Shown piece by piece: positions 1-6,377 of a stretch of 13,818 bases of DNA. The stretch's first letter is position 1. The number at the start of each line of letters is the position of its first letter. The DNA comes from Caryophanales bacterium UBA6768. GTDB lineage: Bacteria; Bacillota; Bacilli; Bacillales_D; Amphibacillaceae. The notes beneath the pieces are model-generated. The model was not told the DNA's origin. It searched no databases and saw only the letters and a program-made list of their open reading frames with translations. A program made the translations under genes and the position numbers. The stretch spans positions 1-13,818 of the forward strand of contig DKGO01000046.1 in NCBI GenBank assembly GCA_002453315.1. Reading direction: 5' to 3'.

Positions 1-150
1 TTTATAAGTAATTAAGGACTTACAAATAATAGTTTAGAGGATTATAAAAAGGGTAGTATTAAGAAAATGAATATTTTTCTTCCGATTTACTACATAAATT
101 TGAATAATTTGTTAACTTAATTAAGTTTTGCCAATGTTTAGGTTGAGTTG

Positions 151-179
151 TTGAAAATCTTAGATAAAGATCCTATATT
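151..179 (+). promoter_or_regulatory. Probable sigma-A promoter of the lipoprotein gene
   Basis: TTGAAA (151-156) and TATATT (174-179) are separated by exactly 17 bp, and each matches the sigma-A consensus at five of six positions. Transcription would start near 186 and leave a leader of about 97 nt before the lipoprotein start codon. Bases 1-150 contain no gene or other signal I can support. The promoter is inferred from sequence only. Confidence 0.5.
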
Positions 180-210
180 GCTAGCTAAAAATTAAAAACG
201 ACAGTCTTTT

Positions 211-259
211 GCTTTCACAATAAAAAGGAATATGTTAAGGTAACAAGACAAGTGAAAGT
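211..259 (+). other. Nested inverted repeats in the lipoprotein mRNA leader
   Basis: CTTTCAC (212-218) is the exact reverse complement of GTGAAAG (252-258), with a G-U pair possible outside it. Inside that loop TGTTA (233-237) and TAACA (241-245) can form a small hairpin with loop AGG. The outer arm ends about 10 nt before the ribosome binding site. The structure could affect translation or mRNA stability, but the stems are short and it may be chance. Confidence 0.25.
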
Positions 260-282
260 TTTTAATAAAGGGGAAGTTATCA

Positions 283-1014
283 ATGAGAAAATTTTTAATA
301 ATGATATTATCCTTGCTCTTGACTATGAGTGTTTTTGTCGCTTGCGGAAATAATGATAATAATGAGGCAGCAGAAAATAATGCGGCGGATATTGAATTAC
401 CTGAACCGGATTTAGACAGTATTCCTAATATTGTTGCGGAAGTAAATGGGGAAGAAATAACAAAAGAAGACTTTGAAGGAATTTATCAACAACAATTTCA
501 ACAACAATCATTGCAAGCACAAATGTCTGGAACAGAAATCGACGAGGAATCTATTAAATCACAAACTATTGAAGGATTGGTTGGACAAATTTTACTAACT
601 CAAGAGGCGACAAGTAAATTTTCAGAAGTTAGTGAGGAAGAAATAGATAATGTGCTTGATAACTTATTGGCGCAATATGGTATTGAAACTAAGGAAGAAA
701 TGTTTGAACAGCTTGAAGAACAAGGAGTTAGTGAAACAGATTTTATGAGTGATATTGAAAAGCAGGCAAAGATTGAACGTTTTATAACAGAGGAAATCGG
801 TGAAATTAACTTTTCGGAAGATGAAATAAAAGAAGCTTATGAAAATGTTAAGGCACAGCAGGCAGAAATGGAAGAAAGTGATGAGGAATTCCCTGATTAT
901 GATGAAGCAAAACCGATTTTGGAAGAGCAATTAAAAAGCCAAAAAGAATCAGAAAAACTCCAAGAAATCGTCAATAAGCTACGAGAAAAGGCCGATGTGA
1001 CGATTCACATTTAA
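283..1014 (+). CDS. SurA-N-domain lipoprotein (probable extracytoplasmic chaperone-like protein)
   Basis: This 243-residue protein is predicted to be a membrane-anchored lipoprotein. Residues 1-20 form a signal peptide (basic MRK, then a hydrophobic stretch) ending in a lipobox-like VFVAC, so Cys21 would be lipidated. A low-complexity Asn/Glu/Ala linker follows. From about residue 50 (VAEVNGEEITKEDF) the sequence fits the SurA N-terminal chaperone fold that also flanks the catalytic domain of PrsA foldases. The C-terminal segment (about 205-243, ending in LREKADVTI) looks like the helix and strand that close this fold. No parvulin prolyl-isomerase domain lies between the two halves, so it is probably a chaperone or holdase, not an isomerase; that role is inference. 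The ATG at 283 has a good ribosome binding site (AAAGGGG, 268-274). The gene is monocistronic, with its own promoter and terminator. It is very acidic and rich in Gln and Glu. Confidence 0.85.
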   Translation: MRKFLIMILSLLLTMSVFVACGNNDNNEAAENNAADIELPEPDLDSIPNIVAEVNGEEITKEDFEGIYQQQFQQQSLQAQMSGTEIDEESIKSQTIEGLVGQILLTQEATSKFSEVSEEEIDNVLDNLLAQYGIETKEEMFEQLEEQGVSETDFMSDIEKQAKIERFITEEIGEINFSEDEIKEAYENVKAQQAEMEESDEEFPDYDEAKPILEEQLKSQKESEKLQEIVNKLREKADVTIHI

Positions 1015-1026
1015 ATTAATAATTTC

Positions 1027-1063
1027 CCCCGTCATTACGAAATGTATGTACGGGGTTTTTTAT
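1027..1063 (+). terminator. Rho-independent terminator after the lipoprotein gene
   Basis: CCCCGT (1027-1032) pairs with ACGGGG (1050-1055). An inner stem CATT/AATG (1033-1036 with 1041-1044) is also possible, and TTTTTTATTT follows directly. It starts 12 bp after the lipoprotein stop. The U-tract is on the plus strand, so it mainly serves this gene. The convergent YitT-family gene may use the same stem less well. Confidence 0.85.
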
Positions 1064-1085
1064 TTATTGCCTATTTTTAAATGTG

Positions 1086-1961
1086 TTATTTCGTGCCTTG
1101 AATATTATTTAATGTTTCATTTTCTTTTCGAAAGAAGCCAAAGATACCGACTGTTTGTATAATATTCGTGAATGCTGCTTCATCCACTTCTTTAATGATA
1201 TTTTCCAAATCATATAATTCATATCGAGTAATGACAAGATATAATAAATTTTTCTCTTCTTTAGTATAGGCCCCTGTCGCTGGAACAATCGTTATCCCAC
1301 GGACCAACGTTTTATGAATTGCCTGCTGTAATTCCTCTGCCTTATGTGTCACGATTAATACTGTAACTTTCTCATGTCGAGTGTGGATGGCATCAATGAC
1401 TAAAGTAGTGACATAAAGTGTCAGCATCGTATATAAGGCATTTTCAGGTTCGTACAACAAACCAGCCAAAAGGATAATGATGGCATTTAGCGATAAAAAA
1501 TAAACACCGATTGGCCGATCATGAAGTCGTGATAATACCATGGCAACGATATCCATGCCCCCTGTTGATGCCCCCCATTTTAAAGACAGTCCAACACCAA
1601 TACCTCCAAGAACCCCACCTGCAACGGCATTTAACATAATATCATCCGAAAGTGTCATCACAGGTAAAAATTCCAAAAACAATGTAACAAACACAACGGA
1701 AAGCACACTATAAATCGTAAAACCCCTTCCAACCTTAAACCAACCTAAAATAAGAACAGGAATGTTAAAAAGGAAGATTAGTTTACCTGTACTTATTTTA
1801 ATATGTAAAAAATCTTGAAACACACTAGAAACGAGCTGAGCCGCTCCGCTGAAACCACTTGCATATACATTAGCATTGATTAAAAAGAAATTTAGTGATA
1901 ACGCTACTAATATCGAACTTAATATCACAATAGCGATTCTTTTTGCTTCAATAAAAAACAT
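1086..1961 (-). CDS. YitT family membrane protein (DUF161 / DUF2179)
   Basis: This 291-residue integral membrane protein belongs to the YitT family, which is common and multi-copy in Bacillaceae; its transport or signalling role is not firmly known. Hydrophobic segments lie at about residues 9-30, 60-75, 82-102, 110-127, 152-170 and 176-192. They include the family's typical Gly-rich element with GASTGGMDIVAM (about 130-141). From about residue 200 the protein is soluble, with a small alpha/beta domain of the DUF2179 type (RGITIVPATGAY near 221-232). Length and domain order are those of a full-length family member. The ATG at 1961 has a strong upstream Shine-Dalgarno (AAAGGGGAG, about 7 nt away). 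The gene converges on the lipoprotein gene and diverges from the MFS gene across a 442-bp gap. I could not find a convincing promoter. The family is clear, but I cannot tell which paralogue it is. Confidence 0.9.
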   Translation of the reverse strand: MFFIEAKRIAIVILSSILVALSLNFFLINANVYASGFSGAAQLVSSVFQDFLHIKISTGKLIFLFNIPVLILGWFKVGRGFTIYSVLSVVFVTLFLEFLPVMTLSDDIMLNAVAGGVLGGIGVGLSLKWGASTGGMDIVAMVLSRLHDRPIGVYFLSLNAIIILLAGLLYEPENALYTMLTLYVTTLVIDAIHTRHEKVTVLIVTHKAEELQQAIHKTLVRGITIVPATGAYTKEEKNLLYLVITRYELYDLENIIKEVDEAAFTNIIQTVGIFGFFRKENETLNNIQGTK

Positions 1962-2018
1962 ACTCTTTCTCCCCTTTAATACAAACTTAACTTAATTAAA
2001 AATATTTACTCATAAATA

Positions 2019-2046
2019 AAAAGGAACTAGTTAGCCTGTCCCCTTT
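2019..2046 (-). terminator. Possible minus-strand terminator hairpin upstream of the YitT-family gene
   Basis: Read on the minus strand, AAAGGGGAC (2046-2038) can pair over nine positions with GTTCCTTTT (2027-2019), including two G-U pairs, around a 10-nt loop. TTATTTA follows. On the plus strand the two wobble pairs become A-C mismatches, so only minus-strand RNA would fold. The hairpin lies about 58 nt before the YitT-family start codon. It would either end a short transcript from upstream or act in that gene's leader. The U-tract is modest. Confidence 0.35.
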
Positions 2047-2177
2047 ATTGTTCACAATTTTATCATGATTATTTTCTATTCCCATCATACATCAATCAAT
2101 CATCATGAGTAAAGATTTCATGGCGAAATGGATCATACCATTTACGATATAAAATTGGCCAAAAAATAATTGTATTT

Positions 2178-2261
2178 CTAAGATCCGATAGGAAGGGATT
2201 TTACTCCTTTAGTTATATAACCACAATTCAATTGATCTGGCCATTTTGCGATAAATAGCAT
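2178..2261 (-). CDS. Candidate small ORF, 27 codons, in the divergent intergenic region
   Basis: The 442-bp gap between the YitT-family gene and the MFS gene holds one short reading frame worth noting. On the minus strand it runs from ATG at 2261 to TAG at 2178 and begins MLFIAKWPDQLNC. A good ribosome binding site, AAAGGGG (2273-2267), sits 5 nt before the ATG. The minus-strand hairpin at 2046-2019 lies about 130 nt downstream and could end its transcript. I do not recognise the peptide, and no promoter for it is clear. It may be a small protein, a leader peptide for the YitT-family gene, or chance. The length is too short for composition to decide. Confidence 0.25.
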   Translation of the reverse strand: MLFIAKWPDQLNCGYITKGVKSLPIGS

Positions 2262-2335
2262 TTTGTCCCCTTTAAAAATTTCTTGACCAGATCGTTTTCA
2301 TAAAACCCAATCAGACATAGAATTAAAGTTAATTA

Positions 2336-2365
2336 TTGTTGTATGATACGGAATTACTGTACAAT
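2336..2365 (+). promoter_or_regulatory. Weak candidate promoter for the DHA2 MFS gene
   Basis: TTGTTG (2336-2341) and TACAAT (2360-2365) are 18 bp apart, and transcription would begin near 2372. The -10 matches the consensus in five of six positions and the -35 in three. No operator-like repeat overlaps it. Confidence 0.3.
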
Positions 2366-2403
2366 TTGTTTATGAATGCTAATTTGTTACTTAAGAATGT
2401 GGG

Positions 2404-3918
2404 ATGGACATATTGATGACATTTAAAAAATCTTCAAATAAACATCGGACAACCCGTCGATCGCTTGTCCTCGCATCACTCATTATTTCGATGTTTATGT
2501 CAGCCATCGAAGGAACAATTGTTGCTACAGCAATGCCTAGTATTGTTGGGGATCTTGGAGGGTTTTCATTATATAGTTGGGTATTTTCAGCCTTTTTATT
2601 AATGAATGCTGTAACGACGATGATTTTTGGTAAACTGTCAGACCTATTCGGGAGAAAGCCAATTTATATGATAGGTGTAATTGTATTTTTAATTGGTTCG
2701 ATATTATGTGGTTTTTCTACCTCTATGGGAATGCTAATTGCCTTCCGTTTTATCCAAGGAATCGGGGCGGGGGCAGTACAACCGATTGCAATGACAATAG
2801 TTGGGGATATGTATACGGTTAAAGAGCGGGCCAAAATCCAAGGCTATTTATCAAGTGTTTGGGGGATTTCAGCTATTGTTGGGCCTTTAGCTGGTGGTCT
2901 CATCGTGAAGTTTTCCGACTGGGCGTGGATTTTTTGGATGAATATACCATTAGGAATATTAGGCATGATTGGTGTTGGAATGTTTTTACACGAAAAAATT
3001 GAAAAACAGAGGCCCATCATTGATTATTCGGGAACTGCACTATTTTTCGTTACAATTTCATCATTAATGATATTATTTATTGAAGGGGGAAGTAACTGGG
3101 ACTGGCTTTCTACACCAACACTCGTTTTAATTTTATTGTTTGTAATTAGTATGATGACATTTTTATGGCGACAAACAAAAGCCCCGTCTCCAATGATGCC
3201 ACTTCATTTGTGGAAGCATCGTCTCATTGCTTTCGCTAATATAGGAACATTTAGTTCTGGTGTGATTATGATTGGTTTATCGAGCTTTTTACCAACTTAT
3301 GTTCAAGGCGTGATGGGCTATTCTGCTGTTATTGCCGGTTTCACGTTAACAATGATGTCTGTCGGTTGGCCTATTGCCTCTTCATTGACAGGTTACATAT
3401 TTTTAAAAATTGGCTTTCGAAACACAGCGATTATTGGTGGATGTTTTTTGTTAATAGGGTCATTATTTTTCATTTTGATGGATCCTTCTAAAGGTCCAGT
3501 TCTTGCTGGTATCGGTTCATTTATTGTTGGGATTGGAATGGGCATGACATCAACAACATTTATTGTCTCGATCCAAAATCATGTCGATTGGCAAACGCGC
3601 GGCATTGCTACTGCTTCTAATATGTTTATGCGAATGGTTGGTAGTTCTCTTGGGGTTGCCTTGCTCGGTGGCATTTTAAATTCTCGCTTAAATCGTTATA
3701 TAGAAAAACAAGGAATGGCATTTGATGAATCACCTTCAATCAATACAATCAATGAAATTCTTGATAGTGATATTCCCACTGAATTACCACCAAAAGCGGT
3801 AGCTTTATTAGGAGATGCCTTAGAATTTGCATTAAGTAGCGTATATTGGGGAGTATTTATTTTTGCTATTGTTACATTAATTTTAACAATATTGCTACCT
3901 AAATCTAGCAAGGAGTAG
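2404..3918 (+). CDS. MFS multidrug exporter, DHA2 (14-helix) family
   Basis: This 504-residue protein is a proton-driven drug exporter of the DHA2 branch of the major facilitator superfamily. Visible motifs are EGTIVATAMPSI in helix 1 (35-46, the D1-type signature), motif A GKLSDLFGRKP (76-86), SFRF-like RFIQGIGAGAVQP after helix 4 (115-127), antiporter motif C SAIVGPLAGG (156-165) and WIFWMNIPLG (175-184). The length and 14 hydrophobic segments fit DHA2. Substrates cannot be read from sequence. The start is uncertain: the ATG at 2404 has no good Shine-Dalgarno, while the in-frame ATG at 2416 has GGGATGG 8 nt upstream, so the true protein may be four residues shorter. It stands alone on the plus strand and converges on the quinone-stress operon. 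No regulator gene is adjacent. Confidence 0.9.
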   Translation: MDILMTFKKSSNKHRTTRRSLVLASLIISMFMSAIEGTIVATAMPSIVGDLGGFSLYSWVFSAFLLMNAVTTMIFGKLSDLFGRKPIYMIGVIVFLIGSILCGFSTSMGMLIAFRFIQGIGAGAVQPIAMTIVGDMYTVKERAKIQGYLSSVWGISAIVGPLAGGLIVKFSDWAWIFWMNIPLGILGMIGVGMFLHEKIEKQRPIIDYSGTALFFVTISSLMILFIEGGSNWDWLSTPTLVLILLFVISMMTFLWRQTKAPSPMMPLHLWKHRLIAFANIGTFSSGVIMIGLSSFLPTYVQGVMGYSAVIAGFTLTMMSVGWPIASSLTGYIFLKIGFRNTAIIGGCFLLIGSLFFILMDPSKGPVLAGIGSFIVGIGMGMTSTTFIVSIQNHVDWQTRGIATASNMFMRMVGSSLGVALLGGILNSRLNRYIEKQGMAFDESPSINTINEILDSDIPTELPPKAVALLGDALEFALSSVYWGVFIFAIVTLILTILLPKSSKE

Positions 3919-3946
3919 TTTAGTGATTTATTCAGCAAAACTTAAA

Positions 3947-3979
3947 ATGCCGACAGCTTCTTAATTAAAGTGTCGGCAT
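3947..3979. terminator. Bidirectional terminator between the DHA2 MFS gene and the quinone operon
   Basis: ATGCCGACA (3947-3955) and TGTCGGCAT (3971-3979) form a perfect 9-bp stem. The loop contains the palindrome TTAATTAA and can extend the stem through CTT/AAG with one bulged G. It lies 28 bp after the MFS stop and 9 bp after the last gene of the minus-strand operon. The flanks are U-rich in both directions (TTTACTTT on plus, TTTTAAGTTTTG on minus), which fits use by both converging units. Confidence 0.8.
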
Positions 3980-3988
3980 GCATTTACT

Positions 3989-4591
3989 TTATTGTATTAT
4001 TTTTTCAGTCACAGATATTGTTCGTTTTGCTTGATGCTTCACCGCAGCTTCAACATCCTCAACCATGTTTCCTTCTTGATCAACAGAAACACTCGTACCA
4101 TAAGGGTTTCCGCCGGCACCAAAAAGAACAGGGTCAGTATATCCCGGTGTCACAATGATTGCTCCCCAATGCATCATCACTGTATATAATGATAAAATAG
4201 TTGCTTCTTGACCTCCGTGGGGATTTTGAGCGGAAGTCATCGCACTAACTACTTTGTTAACGGTTTTTCCTGTTGCCCATAATCCACCTTGTGCATCGAT
4301 AAATTGTTTCATTTGTGATGCCATCACACCAAATCTAGTTGGTACACTGAAAATAATAGCATCTGCCCATTCCAAATCATCTGATGAAACGACAGGAATA
4401 TCTTTCGTCATTTCAACGGTTTTTTTCCAACCTTCATCACTATTAATAACCGCTTCAGGGGCTAATTCCTCCACCTTAAAAATTTTCGCCTCTGCTCCGG
4501 CTTCTTCTGCACCTTCTGCAGCCCATTTAGCCAATTGAAAATTTGTCCCACCTTTACTATAATAAACGACCGCTAATTTTACCTTTGACAT
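3989..4591 (-). CDS. wrbA: WrbA-type NAD(P)H:quinone oxidoreductase (flavodoxin-like)
   Basis: This 200-residue cytoplasmic FMN enzyme is of the WrbA type, which reduces quinones by two electrons and avoids semiquinone radicals. With the start used here, the FMN-phosphate loop is YSKGGTNFQLA (11-21). PTRFG (84-88) precedes MASQMKQFIDAQGGLW, which is typical of WrbA; GGQE is at 126-129 and NPYG at 162-165. Length and motif order match full-length family members. The start was chosen from the ribosome binding site: AAGGAG lies 9 nt before ATG 4591, and inside any extension from the earlier in-frame ATG at 4609, which has no site of its own. It is the last gene of the five-gene minus-strand operon and ends at the shared terminator. 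WrbA is not a member of the B. subtilis mhq operons as I recall them, but it fits the same chemistry. Confidence 0.88.
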   Translation of the reverse strand: MSKVKLAVVYYSKGGTNFQLAKWAAEGAEEAGAEAKIFKVEELAPEAVINSDEGWKKTVEMTKDIPVVSSDDLEWADAIIFSVPTRFGVMASQMKQFIDAQGGLWATGKTVNKVVSAMTSAQNPHGGQEATILSLYTVMMHWGAIIVTPGYTDPVLFGAGGNPYGTSVSVDQEGNMVEDVEAAVKHQAKRTISVTEKIIQ

Positions 4592-4600
4592 ATTGACATT

Positions 4601-4606
4601 CTCCTT
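4601..4606 (-). promoter_or_regulatory. Ribosome binding site that fixes the wrbA start
   Basis: AAGGAG on the minus strand is 9 nt upstream of the ATG at 4591 and directly follows the alternative in-frame ATG at 4609. A start at 4609 would place this site inside the coding sequence, so 4591 is preferred. Confidence 0.7.
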
Positions 4607-4638
4607 CATATTAATTCTTATTATTATTTAAAATTCCT

Positions 4639-5244
4639 TTAATACTTATTTTTATACCATGCTTTTGCAGCAACAACTTCTTCCATTATTAATTGATGGG
4701 TCCCATTTGTCCAAAATAATTCAACATTTGCTTGTGCTTCTTTGAACATTTTCTCTAAATCTATCGCCTCCTTTGGTGGACACATTGGGTCATTTTTACC
4801 TGCTGCAATAAAAATTGACTTATTTTTTAAATTAGGTAATTCAATATCTCGTCTGGGAACCATCGGGTGGTGTAAAATAGCTCCATCTAATGAATTTTTA
4901 TCATGAAATAATAAGCTCCCTGCGATATTGGCACCATTTGAATAACCAATAGCAACGATATTGTTTCTAGCAAATTGATATTTTTCCGCTGCTTCATCCA
5001 AAAATTCACTCAATTCTTGCGTGCGAAAAATTAAATCTTCTTTGTCAAACACCCCCTCGGCTAGACGTTTAAAAAAACGGGGCATACCATTTTCTACAAT
5101 ATTTCCTCGGACACTTAGCACTGAAGCAGTTGCATCAATTTGATTTGCTAAAGGAAGCAAGTCTTCCTCTGTACCTCCAGTGCCATGTAATAGTAATAAT
5201 GTTGGCTTAGATAAATCAGTACCTTGATGATAAATATGTTGCAA
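4639..5244 (-). CDS. mhqD: Alpha/beta hydrolase, MhqD-like (carboxylesterase/phospholipase family)
   Basis: This 201-residue cytoplasmic serine hydrolase is of the small phospholipase/carboxylesterase type. The oxyanion-hole segment is HGTGG (20-24), the nucleophile is Ser102 in GYSNG (100-104), the acid is probably Asp152 in GKNDPMCP, and the base is His183 in GTHQL, so the catalytic triad looks complete. In B. subtilis (mhqNOD, mhqED) and Staphylococcus aureus (mhqRED), a hydrolase of this kind is co-transcribed with a ring-cleaving dioxygenase under MhqR; its natural substrate is not settled, and the ring-cleavage product or an ester conjugate is possible. The start is TTG at 5244 with a strong site (GGGGAGG, 7 nt away); no in-frame ATG lies between it and the previous gene. 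It is 22 bp downstream of the flavin-reductase-family gene. Confidence 0.85.
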   Translation of the reverse strand: MQHIYHQGTDLSKPTLLLLHGTGGTEEDLLPLANQIDATASVLSVRGNIVENGMPRFFKRLAEGVFDKEDLIFRTQELSEFLDEAAEKYQFARNNIVAIGYSNGANIAGSLLFHDKNSLDGAILHHPMVPRRDIELPNLKNKSIFIAAGKNDPMCPPKEAIDLEKMFKEAQANVELFWTNGTHQLIMEEVVAAKAWYKNKY

Positions 5245-5266
5245 TTTCTTCCCTCCCCTGATAAAA

Positions 5267-5875
5267 CTATAATGGCCTTTCTATTTCAAATATTTCTCCT
5301 AAATTTGCATAGTGATGACCAGCCAAACGACTAACAGGTGCTAACTTATTTGCATCAATTTTCCCACTGTTATAAATTTCCTCCTTAATATGATAGTGCA
5401 CAATCCTTCCTATGACTAGATCGTTACTAGGATAATTATTATCCCCGAGTTGAATTACTTTTTCTAGCTCACATTCCATCCGTACTTTTGCTTGTTTAAT
5501 GGCCGGTACTTTCACCTGCACGCTATCTACCAATGTAAAAGAGGTAAGATCAATTTCACTGTCATCTTCTTGTAATGTGGCAGCTGTTTTATTCATTTCA
5601 TGTACGATTGTTTCATCAATAATATGAACAACAAATTGATTTGTATCAACTATATTTCTGGAGGTATCCTTCATTTTGCCATCACGTCTTCCAATTGATA
5701 CACCCATTAACGGTGGATTGGATGACACGATGTTAAAATAACTAAATGGGGCTGCATTGACGATTCCTTTTTGAGAAATCGATGTGATGAATGCTATTGG
5801 TCTCGGAATAATACTTCCTATTAACATTTTATAGTTATCTTTTACTGTCATTTGTTTTGGGTCCATAGATATCAT
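5267..5875 (-). CDS. Flavin reductase family protein (FMN-binding split barrel)
   Basis: This 202-residue cytoplasmic protein is of the flavoredoxin/flavin-reductase-like class, with an FMN-binding split barrel. Supporting segments are GSIIPRPIAFITS (20-32), NAAPFSYFN (40-48), PPLMGVSIGRR (54-64), KDTSRNI (69-75) and a C-terminal LAPVSRLAGHHYANLG (178-193) followed by FEIERP. Members bind FMN and many reduce flavin with NAD(P)H. Here it could supply reduced flavin or reduce quinones directly; both are inferences from the neighbours. Its position corresponds loosely to the nitroreductase MhqN of the B. subtilis mhqNOD operon, but the fold is different. The ATG at 5875 has AAGGATG upstream at a slightly long distance, and ATG 5866 (residue 4) is an alternative. 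It follows the repressor gene by 36 bp. Confidence 0.87.
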   Translation of the reverse strand: MISMDPKQMTVKDNYKMLIGSIIPRPIAFITSISQKGIVNAAPFSYFNIVSSNPPLMGVSIGRRDGKMKDTSRNIVDTNQFVVHIIDETIVHEMNKTAATLQEDDSEIDLTSFTLVDSVQVKVPAIKQAKVRMECELEKVIQLGDNNYPSNDLVIGRIVHYHIKEEIYNSGKIDANKLAPVSRLAGHHYANLGEIFEIERPL

Positions 5876-5911
5876 TCTTCATTCATCCTTCACCTTATTT
5901 TGTTACAACCC

Positions 5912-6352
5912 TTATGATAGTGCGGCAGCATACAACCCTAATTTCTTTAATAGATCAATCAATTGCTCTTTTTCTTCATTTGTTAATCCTGCTAAAATTT
6001 TCTGAATTGCTATTTGGTGTTCCGGAAAAATTGAATCCATTAATTTTCTCCCGGCTTCTGTAATTGATGCATAGGTGACACGACGGTCTTTAGGACAGGG
6101 GATTCTCTCTAGAAATTGTTTTTTTTCTAACTTATCAACGACATACGTAATGCTACTACTTGCAATTAACACCTTATCACCAATTTTTTGTATCGGTTGG
6201 TCACCTTTATGATAAATTAGTTCCAATACTGCAAATTCTGTTGGATTGAGACCAAAGGTTCTAATATTTTCTTCAACCCGTTTTTGAACGGCCTCTAAAG
6301 AACGACTTAAGACGATAAATAATTTTAAGGAAGTATCATTTTTTTTAGTCAA
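5912..6352 (-). CDS. mhqR: MarR-family repressor, MhqR-like (quinone-responsive)
   Basis: This is a winged-helix MarR-family regulator of 146 residues. Counting from the alternative ATG at 6367 (151 residues), the segment FGLNPTEFAVLELIYHKG is at 38-55, the recognition helix is around ASSSITYVVDKLEKK (69-83), and the wing carries PCPKDRRVTYASIT (90-103) with the family's Asp-Arg-Arg at 94-96. The sequence closely resembles my memory of B. subtilis MhqR, which represses dioxygenase and hydrolase genes and is released by quinones. One cysteine (Cys91) sits before the wing. The chosen start is TTG 6352: GGGAG lies 8 nt upstream, whereas ATG 6367 has no site, and 146 residues is close to the MhqR length. 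It is the second gene of the operon, so it very likely controls its own expression through the CTCGAATTCGAG operators upstream. Confidence 0.88.
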   Translation of the reverse strand: MTKKNDTSLKLFIVLSRSLEAVQKRVEENIRTFGLNPTEFAVLELIYHKGDQPIQKIGDKVLIASSSITYVVDKLEKKQFLERIPCPKDRRVTYASITEAGRKLMDSIFPEHQIAIQKILAGLTNEEKEQLIDLLKKLGLYAAALS

Positions 6353-6360
6353 TTGGCTAT

Positions 6361-6365
6361 CTCCC
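6361..6365 (-). promoter_or_regulatory. Ribosome binding site that favours a TTG start for mhqR
   Basis: GGGAG on the minus strand (its first G is the last base of the ATG at 6367) is 8 nt upstream of the TTG at 6352. The stretch before the ATG at 6367 is AAAAAATGAATA, with no Shine-Dalgarno. This supports TTG initiation and a protein five residues shorter than the longest frame. Confidence 0.55.
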
Positions 6366-6377
6366 ATTATTCATTTT

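Noticed and set aside
2234..2293. Inverted repeat GATCTGG (2234-2240) / CCAGATC (2287-2293) in the divergent intergenic region.
   Set aside because: Seven bp with a 46-nt spacer and no extension on either side is expected by chance in a region of this size, and it does not overlap a good promoter.
1962..2403. Riboswitch or T-box leader upstream of the YitT-family gene.
   Set aside because: No conserved riboswitch or T-box core could be recognised; the only clear structure is one simple wobble-paired hairpin.
3696..3938. Antisense reading frame of 80 codons over the end of the DHA2 MFS gene.
   Set aside because: It lies wholly opposite a well-supported gene, has no family-like features and no good ribosome binding site; it is a shadow frame.
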